From a virus, in IMG/VR virus record IMGVR_UViG_3300034691_000037, positions 1 through 64,000 of that record: 64,000 nucleotides of DNA; one strand, written 5' to 3'. The position numbers and the translations under genes were made by a program. Positions 55,354 through 63,490 of the stretch are shown piece after piece (the first letter of the stretch is position 1; every line of letters begins with the position of its first letter). The notes under the pieces are model-generated. The model was not told the origin of the DNA. It saw only the letters and a list, made by a program, of their open reading frames with translations, and ran no database searches.

Positions 55354-55836
55354 TTATGCCATTTTACGGCTGTTAAGAAAACCCAGGCGCTCAAGCGACT
55401 TGGCTAATGCGTTGATGTTGCGTTCGGAGTTGTTGACGCCGTTGTCGACTTCACAACGGAGCGTGTAGGTGTAAACAAGTTCACCTTCTTCGTAGTGGTT
55501 ACGGAGTCGGCTTATTTCTAAGGTCGTGGTGTGATGGATATCTACCATGCCTTCGTTCGTGAGTACCTGTGAACCCAAGAACTTACACCACCACTCGTAG
55601 ATAGTGGCGATAGTGCGTTCAGCGGCTTCTGTGCTAGCATGCAAGGAGACGTACATCACGTCCCTTCCCGACTCAGTAGTATCGACATGCCCAGCGCAGC
55701 AGTTCGAAGTAGCCAGGTCCGGAACGGAGTTGATGGCCCTACACAGTTGCCACATGCCTTTATCAAAAAGCGCTGGGTCCAGCTTTGTAAACTCAGCCTT
55801 AAGCTTAGCAACGTACTTCGTACTTACTGTGAACAT
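55354..55836 (-). CDS. Hypothetical protein
   Basis: The 160-residue protein MFTVSTKYVAKLKAEF... has two Cys with His (SNCCAGHVDTT) that might bind metal, and is otherwise a soluble alpha/beta domain. GGGAG precedes the ATG. Not recognised. Confidence 0.75.
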   Translation of the reverse strand: MFTVSTKYVAKLKAEFTKLDPALFDKGMWQLCRAINSVPDLATSNCCAGHVDTTESGRDVMYVSLHASTEAAERTIATIYEWWCKFLGSQVLTNEGMVDIHHTTTLEISRLRNHYEEGELVYTYTLRCEVDNGVNNSERNINALAKSLERLGFLNSRKMA

Positions 55837-55857
55837 GACGATACTCCCTGTGGGTGT

Positions 55858-55875
55858 GAGGGGCTAATGCCCCTC
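55858..55875 (-). terminator. Terminator-like hairpin
   Basis: A 7-bp stem gaggggc/gcccctc with a 4-nt loop between two genes. No T run. Confidence 0.5.
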
Positions 55876-55886
55876 ATTGGTATTGA

Positions 55887-56009
55887 TTAAGAGGCCGGGG
55901 TCCTGGGTTCGAGCTTGGCAGTATGCAGAGCCAGGTTAGTCTCGTTCTTGAGGCGGGAGATATACATCCCGAGACAGAGGCCGAGGGCGAGGAACATTAA
56001 GTTTCTCAT
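55887..56009 (-). CDS. Very small membrane protein
   Basis: A 40-residue frame MRNLMFLALGLCLGMYISRL... with one short hydrophobic helix (4-18) and a polar tail ending KLEPRTPAS. GGAGG lies 6 nt upstream of the ATG. With 55010 and 55214 it makes a set of three tiny membrane-type genes. Confidence 0.68.
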   Translation of the reverse strand: MRNLMFLALGLCLGMYISRLKNETNLALHTAKLEPRTPAS

Positions 56010-56035
56010 GGGTTTATCCTCCTACGGATAGAGTG

Positions 56036-56416
56036 TTACAGGGCGAAGGTTTCGTGTTCCAGGATGTAGTCAGCAACCAGGATCGCAGGGAAGAGGATGT
56101 TGGAGCTGATCAGCCCGCGCTTATCTTCCATTTCACGCAGACCTTCTTCAAAGGCTTCTTGCGGAGCTGGCATCAGATGCCAGTCTTCGATCGTGGTGCC
56201 GTGAGCCAGGAACTCAGGCTTGAAGAACTGCAGGATGTCGTGCATGAGGGTCAGGTCAGCTTCGGTGAGATTGTTCTCATCGTAGCCAGACATTTCCATG
56301 AGCTTGTCACGCATGGCCTTGATTTGTTTCAAGGCATCAGTGTGAACGACGATGTCGTCCGCACCTTTGGTCAGGTTTTCAGCCAGCATGGTTTTCAGGT
56401 TAGTGATAGTGATCAT
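56036..56416 (-). CDS. Hypothetical protein
   Basis: The 126-residue acidic soluble protein starts MITITNLKTMLAENL; AAGGAGG precedes the ATG. First after the promoter motif at 56459-56474. GC-rich codons. Not recognised. Confidence 0.75.
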   Translation of the reverse strand: MITITNLKTMLAENLTKGADDIVVHTDALKQIKAMRDKLMEMSGYDENNLTEADLTLMHDILQFFKPEFLAHGTTIEDWHLMPAPQEAFEEGLREMEDKRGLISSNILFPAILVADYILEHETFAL

Positions 56417-56458
56417 GTTACAGTCCTCCTTAGGACATTAGTGGTGGTGTTCAAGTAC

Positions 56459-56474
56459 GCAATGTGTGACTGTA
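56459..56474 (-). promoter_or_regulatory. Predicted early promoter motif
   Basis: Read leftward TACAGTCACACATTGCG, about 43 bp before the ATG at 56416. Confidence 0.58.
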
Positions 56475-56504
56475 GATTTTTTAAATCGAATTTATACGGC
56501 ATAA

Positions 56505-56525
56505 CACCAGCCATTACGGCTGGTG
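56505..56525 (-). terminator. Terminator-like hairpin
   Basis: An 8-bp stem caccagcc/ggctggtg with a 5-nt loop overlapping the stop of the zinc-ribbon gene; TATGCCG then T-rich sequence follow on the minus strand. Confidence 0.55.
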
Positions 56526-56906
56526 GTATTGAGATATGCTACAAGGAACGCATTTGATCAGTAACTTGCGACTATGGTTAATGTCTAGAGGTGAATCGCA
56601 TTGTGGGCATCGGGTAGGAATGATCACAGGCGATGCAGTAGTGGGTCTGTAAATAAGGTTTAGGTTATCGTCAACAACATCGCCTAACAGTAGGTTCTTT
56701 TTAAACAGCACGTCTGTGTTTGCAAGATAAATGACGCGACATGGATCTGGATCATTCGTTTCATTATAAAGGATGCATAAGGGTTGAAGGTTTCCGTATT
56801 CAGTTACAGCAAAACCAATATCGTCTAGAATGTAACTATCTGAGACAAACGATAAATTGCTCAAAGGGATGTCGTACACCAAATTAGCGAGCGATGCATC
56901 TGACAT
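56514..56906 (-). CDS. Zinc-ribbon-containing hypothetical protein
   Basis: The 130-residue protein MSDASLANLVYDIPLSNL... ends with a zinc ribbon CPQC...CVPC (about residues 99-122). The middle has a strand CRVIYLANTD resembling others in the window. AAGGATA precedes the ATG. It is the outermost gene of the leftward block. The gap 56907-57027 between it and the rightward cluster should hold divergent promoters, but I recognise none with certainty. Function unknown. Confidence 0.75.
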   Translation of the reverse strand: MSDASLANLVYDIPLSNLSFVSDSYILDDIGFAVTEYGNLQPLCILYNETNDPDPCRVIYLANTDVLFKKNLLLGDVVDDNLNLIYRPTTASPVIIPTRCPQCDSPLDINHSRKLLIKCVPCSISQYHQP

Positions 56907-57027
56907 GGTGGCTGTATCCTTCGATCTTATGTGGTGGTCATACAGCTAGTTGTCTTGGTGATTAATGACTACGTACTATTAAACGAATAACGACCGAACA
57001 TATCTCAACCGCTCTAGGGGAACTTGC

Positions 57028-58323
57028 ATGACCACTCTTACCGCCCAACTTGGCCGTCGCTCGGCTAACCATAACAAGGCCGCAGTAGCAGCATCGGCTC
57101 TGAGCCTGGAAAGTGACATCGTCGATCTGGTTGATGAAAGCAACACCGCTATCGACGAAGTGTCCGACGTATCCACCCAGATCACCACAGCCTCCGATGA
57201 CATCGTCGCCAGCAGCACTGGCGTTGATAGCCTGTCGGATCTGGTCGATAACACCGTAGATATCTATGGCGAAACTGGCATTCCTGAGGATGCCGCTAAA
57301 CAACTGGAGGTATCGGTTGAAGCCATCCTGCGCGTGATGGGCCACCCTGGTGGTTTCTCCACCATCCTTCCATCGATGGAAGCCTGCGCCACTCCGGTCC
57401 AGTATTCGACGGAAGCCGAAGAGAAAAAGAACGGCGTGGTTGGTCGTATCTGGGAATGGATTCAAAAGATCTTCGGCCAGTTGGTTGATTTCGTTGGCGG
57501 TCTGGTCGATAAGATGCGCAACTCCACCGAATCGCTGTCCAAGCTTACCGGCAAGCTGAAAGAAAAAGTATCAGCTCTGGAAGGCGAAGAAGCCACGGGT
57601 GAAGTTTCCCTCGGCGGCTATGGTAAGTTCTGCAGCGCAACCTCGCCTGGCGCAACCCTCAGCAATACCGGCACTAGCTTCAAGGCATTCGTCAACAAAT
57701 GGGAAGGCTACTTCGGTGCCCTGTTTACCAATGAATTGTCTAAAAAATCACTGAAGGACCCTGAAACCGCTGGCGCTACTTTCGCCGCCATGATGGAAGC
57801 GGAAGCTAAAAAACTACCCGAATGGAAAAGCGTTAAAGTTACTTCTTTCCATTCTTTGGAAATCGCACCGGGTTCGAATGCCGAAAATCCACTGATCGGG
57901 GCTAAAGCTTCCGTCAAGATCGATGGTGAAAACAAGCAAAGCAAATGCCCCGCGCTGACCAAAGCAAACATGATGGAGGTGCTGAATGCCACCGCCGCAT
58001 TGCTGGAGGAAGTAGCCGCAACTGCGAAAGACTTCGACAAATACAAAACTAATCTGAGTCACCTTAAGAGCACCGGGCTCTTAACGCGTGTTAATAGCGC
58101 TGCCGTCGGGATCAATCCCAACAATGGCCCGCTGGTACGCCAGATGGCGAAAAAGATGGGTGTTACGGGTCAGGTCTTCCAAAGCCTCGCGCGCATCGGC
58201 ATCGACGGCCTGGGGCAGTCGGTCCCTGCCGTATTGGATATCGTCCGCGCCAACCTGACCTACGTCAACAAGTCAGCTGCTGCGCACGGTAAGGCCAAAC
58301 CTGCTGAAAAAGCAACCGCCTAA
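57028..58323 (+). CDS. Inner-head (inner body)-type virion protein 1
   Basis: The 431-residue protein is the first of four rightward paralogs. An N-terminal part with SLESDIVDLV is followed by a block shared with the second copy, DNTVDIYGETGIPEDA, and LEVSVEAILR near 93-102; then S-x-E sites at 116-118 (PSME) and 127-129 (YSTE). In phiKZ, inner-body and head proteins are made with N-terminal propeptides that a prohead protease removes at S/A/G-x-E. The mature C-terminal 300 residues would be packed in the capsid. AGGGGAA precedes the ATG. Confidence 0.75.
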   Translation: MTTLTAQLGRRSANHNKAAVAASALSLESDIVDLVDESNTAIDEVSDVSTQITTASDDIVASSTGVDSLSDLVDNTVDIYGETGIPEDAAKQLEVSVEAILRVMGHPGGFSTILPSMEACATPVQYSTEAEEKKNGVVGRIWEWIQKIFGQLVDFVGGLVDKMRNSTESLSKLTGKLKEKVSALEGEEATGEVSLGGYGKFCSATSPGATLSNTGTSFKAFVNKWEGYFGALFTNELSKKSLKDPETAGATFAAMMEAEAKKLPEWKSVKVTSFHSLEIAPGSNAENPLIGAKASVKIDGENKQSKCPALTKANMMEVLNATAALLEEVAATAKDFDKYKTNLSHLKSTGLLTRVNSAAVGINPNNGPLVRQMAKKMGVTGQVFQSLARIGIDGLGQSVPAVLDIVRANLTYVNKSAAAHGKAKPAEKATA

Positions 58324-58331
58324 TTACAGCC

Positions 58332-58355
58332 GCAGGGGGTCTTCGGACCTCCTGC
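58332..58355 (+). terminator. Hairpin between the first two virion genes
   Basis: A 10-bp stem gcagggggtc/gacctcctgc (one G-U) with a UUCG loop, followed by CTCTTT. It may act as a partial terminator setting relative expression. Confidence 0.6.
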
Positions 58356-58372
58356 CTCTTTGAGGTATTCAC

Positions 58373-59710
58373 ATGACTACTGTTTCTGCAATGCTGGGTC
58401 GTCGGACCATCGACAACTACGGCATCCAAATCCAACGCGCTGCTGCTCAGCGAGAAGCCAGTTTCGAAAGCGATATGGCGGAGCTGGGGAGCGACCTCGA
58501 CGCACAAATCGCCGAGCATGATGAAGCAGTTGGTAATGTTTCTGCCGCATCTGACGACATCGTTAAAAGTACCAATGGCGCTGAAGGGCTATCCGGTCTG
58601 ATCGACAATACTGTCGCTATCTACGGCGAGGCTGGTATTCCAGAAGACGCTGTCGGCGTGTTGGAGGTTTCGGTTGAGTGCGTATTGCGCTCGATGGGGA
58701 TGAAAATTCCTACTAGCACAGTGCTGCCTTCCATGGAAGGTAAATCCCGTTCCCAGTATTCGACGGAAGCCGAAGAAAAGAAAGAAGGCATTATAGCCCG
58801 CATCTGGGAAATGATCAAAAAAGCCTTTGCTGGTTTCGGTGAGTTCATCACCAGCATGCTGGCGAAGCTGCGTAACAACATCAATGCGGTCCAAGCATAC
58901 AGCAAACGTGTGCGTGAACGTGTTGACGCTACTCAAGGCGCCACTCCATCGGGTGACGTAAAACTGGGCGGTGACGGCAACCTGACTAAGTCGGGTGAAG
59001 CCTCGCAGATCGTGAACACCACCCACACGGACTATAAGAAGTTCGTACAGGATTGGGCAGCGCATTGGGACAGTCTGATCTCCCAGGCTAACGTTGACGC
59101 GCTGGCATCGGGTGGGTCCGAACGTCTGAAACCGATGATCACTGGCAACACGGCCAAGCTGCCGAGCTCGTTGAAGTGGCCAGTTACCCCATTCCACACC
59201 CTGGAAATCACGCCTGGTTCTGATGCTGAAAACGCATTGGCTGGCGCTAAGGCCAAAGTGGTGTCCAATGAAGCCACTGCAAAAGAAACCTCGTTCACAC
59301 ATCTCTCCATCGAACAGATGAAACAGACGCTGGATTCGGTTGATGCGGTTCTGCTCGACCTGACCACTGTGGAGAAAGATGTTGCCAAGTGGAACGATAC
59401 GCTGAGTAAAATGCGTAACGTCGGCCGTGTGGGTAACGTTGCTGGTGCCATCAGTGAGAAGTTGAAATCGCAAGGTGAGGGCGAAGCGGCAACTCTACGT
59501 AAAGCCAGCCAGGCCTTGTCCGGTGGTAGCCGTGTGGCATTGGACGGTTTCAGCAACACTTCCGGACCTGTCATGAAGGTGCTCCGCGCCAACCTGGTTT
59601 ATGTGGCGAAGTCTGCCAGCGGCTATGGTAAAACAGCAGCGGCCGAGAAGCCGGCTGAGAAACCTGAAGAAAAACCAGCTGAGAAGCCAGCTGATAAAAC
59701 CGGGGAATAA
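58373..59710 (+). CDS. Inner-head-type virion protein 2
   Basis: The 445-residue paralog shares with copy 1 MTTxxAxLGRR at the start, FESDMAELG, DNTVAIYGEAGIPEDAVG, LEVSVECVLRSMG, PSME (119-122) then QYSTEAEEKK, HTLEITPGSDAENALAGAK and a C-terminal VLRANLVYV. A low-complexity tail of about 30 residues repeats A-E-K-P (EKPAEKPEEKPAEKPADK). GAGG precedes the ATG. Probably the most similar pair in the cluster. Confidence 0.78.
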   Translation: MTTVSAMLGRRTIDNYGIQIQRAAAQREASFESDMAELGSDLDAQIAEHDEAVGNVSAASDDIVKSTNGAEGLSGLIDNTVAIYGEAGIPEDAVGVLEVSVECVLRSMGMKIPTSTVLPSMEGKSRSQYSTEAEEKKEGIIARIWEMIKKAFAGFGEFITSMLAKLRNNINAVQAYSKRVRERVDATQGATPSGDVKLGGDGNLTKSGEASQIVNTTHTDYKKFVQDWAAHWDSLISQANVDALASGGSERLKPMITGNTAKLPSSLKWPVTPFHTLEITPGSDAENALAGAKAKVVSNEATAKETSFTHLSIEQMKQTLDSVDAVLLDLTTVEKDVAKWNDTLSKMRNVGRVGNVAGAISEKLKSQGEGEAATLRKASQALSGGSRVALDGFSNTSGPVMKVLRANLVYVAKSASGYGKTAAAEKPAEKPEEKPAEKPADKTGE

Positions 59711-59712
59711 TC

Positions 59713-60894
59713 ATGGATAGCGTATTGCAAAGGTTAGCAATTCGCGGTGTCGTTCGTCGCAGTGAACAGAGCCTGGAAAGTGACATCGTTGATGCCGCTG
59801 ATTACTGTGATGCGCAGCTTACTTGTTTAAGCGAACTTTCGCTAAGTTCGTGTGTAGAAGCAGATGGGATTGTAGACGTTATCGAAGGCCAGGATGGTCT
59901 CGACAACATCATGCAGCAGTTTGCCGACAATCACGTCAACACGGACGTTACAGAGGCTTTTGCACAACAACTGGCTGTCTCAGTTGAGTCTTACCTCAGA
60001 GCCGCTGGTATCAATGTAGGTATCCGTAAATGGACGCCTTCATTTGAATCATCGACTCAATACAGCGCTGAACTAAAGGATACACGTAAAACCGCAGCAG
60101 CTGGAATTGGTAAGTGGTTAGCCGATGCGCTGCGTAAGGTCATGGACATGATCAAACGATGGTGGGGTCAGTTGACGGGCTCTGTTACGGCTGTGCGGAC
60201 GTATGTCGATAAAGTATCGGCTAAGGTCAAAACCCTAAAGGGTGAAGCGACCAATAACGACCCTGTTAAGTTGGGGGCTTCTGCCAACTACCTTACCGAC
60301 CGCCACGGTGCCATTGCAAAGCCCGATAAGCAGCTTGCAGAGTCCGATTCATTGTTCTCCGACTTCCTTCAGGAATGGTACGGTCTGTTTGATAAAGAGA
60401 CCCACATTCTTAAAAACCTTCCTCCTCTTAAATCAATCAAAATCGATTTCGCGGTAGGGCAGGCGCTGGAAGTGAAGCCAGGCAGTGGAGCGGGTAACCT
60501 CACAGGCGCTAAGGTCAATGTCGTCAAGACGCTGAAGGCCGCTAAGTCCGAAGGTCCTCTTCTTTCGCTGACTGACATGGAACACGGCATCAACGCGGCT
60601 AAAGATGCATTGGTCTCGTTCGCTAAACTGGATCAGGAAATTGATCGCCTTGACGCGCTGTCTAAAAGCTCCGCTAAGGAAGCTAGTGCTCAAGCCGACC
60701 ACTACACTGACAGTGAAGCCGGACGTGCCTTCAGCAAGCGCTCACGAGATCTGGTAAAGGCCTTTCAGCTCTGCAGTAACGGTCTGACGCATGTGAGTCC
60801 GTTTTACTTGAAAACCATTCGGGCGTGTGTTGAATATGTCGCCATCTGCACACGTCGCTACGCTACATCAGCACAGGATAAAACCCCATCATGA
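59713..60894 (+). CDS. Inner-head-type virion protein 3
   Basis: The 393-residue paralog has SLESDIVDAADY, LAVSVESYLRAAG, S-x-E sites at 110-112 (PSFE) and 118-120 (YSAE), LEVKPGSGAGNLTGAK and a C-terminal TIRACVEYVAICTRRY matching copies 1 and 2 in order. GGGG lies upstream of the ATG, 2 nt after the previous stop. Same inferred propeptide processing. Confidence 0.75.
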   Translation: MDSVLQRLAIRGVVRRSEQSLESDIVDAADYCDAQLTCLSELSLSSCVEADGIVDVIEGQDGLDNIMQQFADNHVNTDVTEAFAQQLAVSVESYLRAAGINVGIRKWTPSFESSTQYSAELKDTRKTAAAGIGKWLADALRKVMDMIKRWWGQLTGSVTAVRTYVDKVSAKVKTLKGEATNNDPVKLGASANYLTDRHGAIAKPDKQLAESDSLFSDFLQEWYGLFDKETHILKNLPPLKSIKIDFAVGQALEVKPGSGAGNLTGAKVNVVKTLKAAKSEGPLLSLTDMEHGINAAKDALVSFAKLDQEIDRLDALSKSSAKEASAQADHYTDSEAGRAFSKRSRDLVKAFQLCSNGLTHVSPFYLKTIRACVEYVAICTRRYATSAQDKTPS

Positions 60895-62132
60895 GCATCG
60901 TTCATCAAAACGCCCTGGAGATCGCGGCGGCGCAAGCGGTCTTGGAAGATAGTCCTACCGAAGTGGTGATGGACGATATTGTCGATTCCACTACCGCCAT
61001 TCAGCAAGCCGCTGACCAAGTTGGTGAGATCAGCCGTAACGTTGAGGAGATGAGTAACGTCGCCTCTTCGGTCGAGAACTACACCACCCGCTTTCTGGAA
61101 CAAGTCAGTGCTGAAAGCTGGACTCCTCGCCTGGCCCATCAGTACCAGGTTGGTATGGATGCCATCCTGCGTACCTGCGGTGTGTCTGTTCCGGCCGGTG
61201 TGTATGCTGCATCATTCGAAGCTGCAGGTGTCACGCAGACCAACGAAGAGAACCGTAAGGAAACCAAAGGTAAGTCTGAGGGCGTGATCAAGCGTCTGTG
61301 GACGTCCTTCCTTGAGATGATCACTCGTCTGTGGGATGGTATCCAGAACTTCATTGCCTTCTTGGGCGCGTCTACCGGTAAGCTTAACAAGCTGGCCGAT
61401 AACATCAAAGCGCGCGTTACCAAAGCCCGCGGTGAAAGACTGACAACGACATCGCACAGCATGCATCCTGGCCCGTGGTCCGTGTACCTGACCGAAGGTA
61501 TTGGTGGCCGCGGTGTAAAGATTTACAGCGACCCTGTCAAGGCTATTCATGCGATGACGGCCAAATCCATTGGGTTTACTGAGGAATGGTACAAGAACTA
61601 CCTCGACTCTGTGAAGGCGATGGCTGGTGCTAACTTTGCTTCATTAGCGGACATGGATGACTCCAGCTTTGACGATGAAGTGAAACGTCTGCTGAACCCT
61701 AAGTTGGCCAGCTTTAACGGTGATTGGCCGTGTGGCCACAGCGTATCCGTAGACCGCGACGGAAGCCATCCAGACAAGTTCATTCTGGAAGTGAAGTCGG
61801 GTAAACACGACCTGACCGAGGTTCCGTTGCTGACCTTTGATCAAATGGAGTCTGTGGCTCACGAAATCAAAGAGACCGCTAAGTACATCACTCATGAAGT
61901 TAGTCGATTCCAGAGCGGTAAGGCTGAGATCAACACCATGAAGAAGATGATGGAAAGCGCCATCAAAAATGGTGAGAAGCCCATCAACTCCAAAGTGGTA
62001 TCTCTGGCGGGTTCTTTGATGGACGGCATGATGGAAGGTCCTCGCAAGATCCTGCCGCTGCTTGGCACCTGCTGCGTGAATGCGGCTAAGCACGTTACCG
62101 AGTCGTTGACTATGTACTCTGCAGCGAAGTAA
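60891..62132 (+). CDS. Inner-head-type virion protein 4
   Basis: The 413-residue paralog is the most diverged. It keeps DDIVDSTTAI, a block QVGMDAILRTCG aligned with VSVEAILR, an S-F-E site at 108-110, TRLWDGIQNFIAFLG in the position of the amphipathic helix of the others, VDRDGSHPDKFILEVKSG and the C-terminal CCVNAAKHVTESLTMY. ATGA overlap with copy 3. A terminator follows. Confidence 0.72.
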   Translation: MSIVHQNALEIAAAQAVLEDSPTEVVMDDIVDSTTAIQQAADQVGEISRNVEEMSNVASSVENYTTRFLEQVSAESWTPRLAHQYQVGMDAILRTCGVSVPAGVYAASFEAAGVTQTNEENRKETKGKSEGVIKRLWTSFLEMITRLWDGIQNFIAFLGASTGKLNKLADNIKARVTKARGERLTTTSHSMHPGPWSVYLTEGIGGRGVKIYSDPVKAIHAMTAKSIGFTEEWYKNYLDSVKAMAGANFASLADMDDSSFDDEVKRLLNPKLASFNGDWPCGHSVSVDRDGSHPDKFILEVKSGKHDLTEVPLLTFDQMESVAHEIKETAKYITHEVSRFQSGKAEINTMKKMMESAIKNGEKPINSKVVSLAGSLMDGMMEGPRKILPLLGTCCVNAAKHVTESLTMYSAAK

Positions 62133-62147
62133 CAAAAAAAAGACAGC

Positions 62148-62180
62148 ATACACCTGCTCCCATCGGGAGCAGGTGTATGT
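62148..62180 (-). terminator. Convergent terminator with CATA/TATG ends
   Basis: A 15-bp perfect stem catacacctgctccc/gggagcaggtgtatg with a 3-nt loop between converging genes. On the minus strand CTGTCTTTTTTTTG follows, so it terminates the leftward unit; on the plus strand there is no T run. Confidence 0.8.
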
Positions 62181-62185
62181 CGCAA

Positions 62186-62638
62186 TTATGCCGCATGTTT
62201 AGATGCGTAGGACAGATTCGTTGATCTACCAAGGTCTGCGTAGTGGTACCTGAACGACCCATCGTTCGGATGCAGCACTCGCATTTTCACCTTACCTTCG
62301 TGGATTCCCCACCCAACGAAAGTTTCGGCTACGGTTGATACGACGTCACGTACATCGTAATCAGGCTTCTCATCGCAGCTACCAATGATCTCGTACTCGT
62401 ATTTGCCGCGCCAGACAAATCCAAGTCGAAACTCTGTTTGAGTAAATGCGTGTTCATTCAGCACGATATCAAGTGCTGACTCGGACTGCGCTAATGGTGC
62501 CAGTAGAGATTTCTGTACGGCCAAGCTACTGCTGTCCATAAGCGTCTCAGCGCATGCTTGCACAGAACGAGTGTCCTGCGTCAGTAATGCACAAATCGCT
62601 AGTGTGGTTGTTACATCGAGTCTTTCACGAGTTTGCAT
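62186..62638 (-). CDS. Hypothetical protein
   Basis: The 150-residue soluble protein MQTRERLDVTTTLAIC... has a helical N-terminal half and a beta-rich C-terminal half. GAGG lies upstream of the ATG. Not recognised. Confidence 0.74.
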   Translation of the reverse strand: MQTRERLDVTTTLAICALLTQDTRSVQACAETLMDSSSLAVQKSLLAPLAQSESALDIVLNEHAFTQTEFRLGFVWRGKYEYEIIGSCDEKPDYDVRDVVSTVAETFVGWGIHEGKVKMRVLHPNDGSFRYHYADLGRSTNLSYASKHAA

Positions 62639-62680
62639 GTTGCCGTGCCTCTTTTCGAGTAGTTTGAATCCCCAGTTGTG

Positions 62681-63337
62681 TTATTGGCGTATTAGCAATG
62701 CTTCTTTGGCACTGGCTAACTCTGACTTTCTTATTCTGACAGTTACGGTAACTTCCGCTTCAGGCCATTTAAGTACAAGATCTTGCATGACGGCTAGTTG
62801 AATTTCTTCAGCCAACGTATCTGGATAATCGGCATCAGGTGGTCCTGTAAGATCAAGCGTTGTGTAAGAGATTAGCTCATTTGGAAATTCGAGGATTATC
62901 TGCACATGTGCAAGTGTTTCGCCGGTTTCCAATTTCAGCAGTTGTAATTCGCCCTCCTCGGACATGAACGTGTAATAGCTTTTGTCGATCTGCTCGATCA
63001 TTGCAAGCAGTGTAGAGGAATCGGCATTCAGTGAATGCTTGTAATAACTCTGTAAGGCTGTAGAAGGACGCCCAAGATCCCCAAGGTCTAAGGTGTACGA
63101 ATCAACGGGTTTAACGATACCGCGGTTTAGAAGTATCTCAGAGAGCTTTATAAGCACCTCTTCGGACTTAACGATACCTTCGTTTCGAATGCTACCCAAG
63201 ATTTGTTGGTGGTCGAACTCCTTGAGTACTAAAAATTGCCTTCGGCGTAATCCTCCCTCAGCGCCATAGACAATCAAGTTGATCAACGCGCCGGGCTTAA
63301 CCGGACGGTTTGCTGGAGATAGTGCTTTGTTCATCAT
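62681..63337 (-). CDS. Hypothetical protein
   Basis: The 218-residue soluble protein MMNKALSPANRPVKPG... is mixed alpha/beta with an acidic middle. AAAGG precedes the ATG pair. First gene after the promoter motif at 63417-63431, though 80 nt away. Not recognised. Confidence 0.74.
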   Translation of the reverse strand: MMNKALSPANRPVKPGALINLIVYGAEGGLRRRQFLVLKEFDHQQILGSIRNEGIVKSEEVLIKLSEILLNRGIVKPVDSYTLDLGDLGRPSTALQSYYKHSLNADSSTLLAMIEQIDKSYYTFMSEEGELQLLKLETGETLAHVQIILEFPNELISYTTLDLTGPPDADYPDTLAEEIQLAVMQDLVLKWPEAEVTVTVRIRKSELASAKEALLIRQ

Positions 63338-63416
63338 AGTGTTGCCTTTTGCGGTGAAACATTATCATCGGCTGTTCCCTGATGGGCTGAACAGGTTATA
63401 GTGGTTTTACAGTATC

Positions 63417-63431
63417 GTAATGTGTTGCTAA
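63417..63431 (-). promoter_or_regulatory. Predicted early promoter motif
   Basis: Read leftward TTAGCAACACATTACGATAC, about 80 bp before the ATG at 63337 and after the hairpin at 63453-63482. Confidence 0.55.
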
Positions 63432-63452
63432 GAATAGTTTCGATAGCATAAT

Positions 63453-63482
63453 GGCATACCTGGCTAAAGAGCCAGGTATGCC
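63453..63482 (-). terminator. Hairpin with CATA/TATG ends
   Basis: A 13-bp perfect stem ggcatacctggct/agccaggtatgcc with a 4-nt loop just after the stop of the last leftward gene; TATCGAAAC follows. Confidence 0.68.
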
Positions 63483-63490
63483 ACCAGTGA

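Noticed and set aside
58589-59473. A 294-codon minus-strand frame
   Set aside because: It is antisense to the second inner-head paralog, whose identity with its neighbours is clear.
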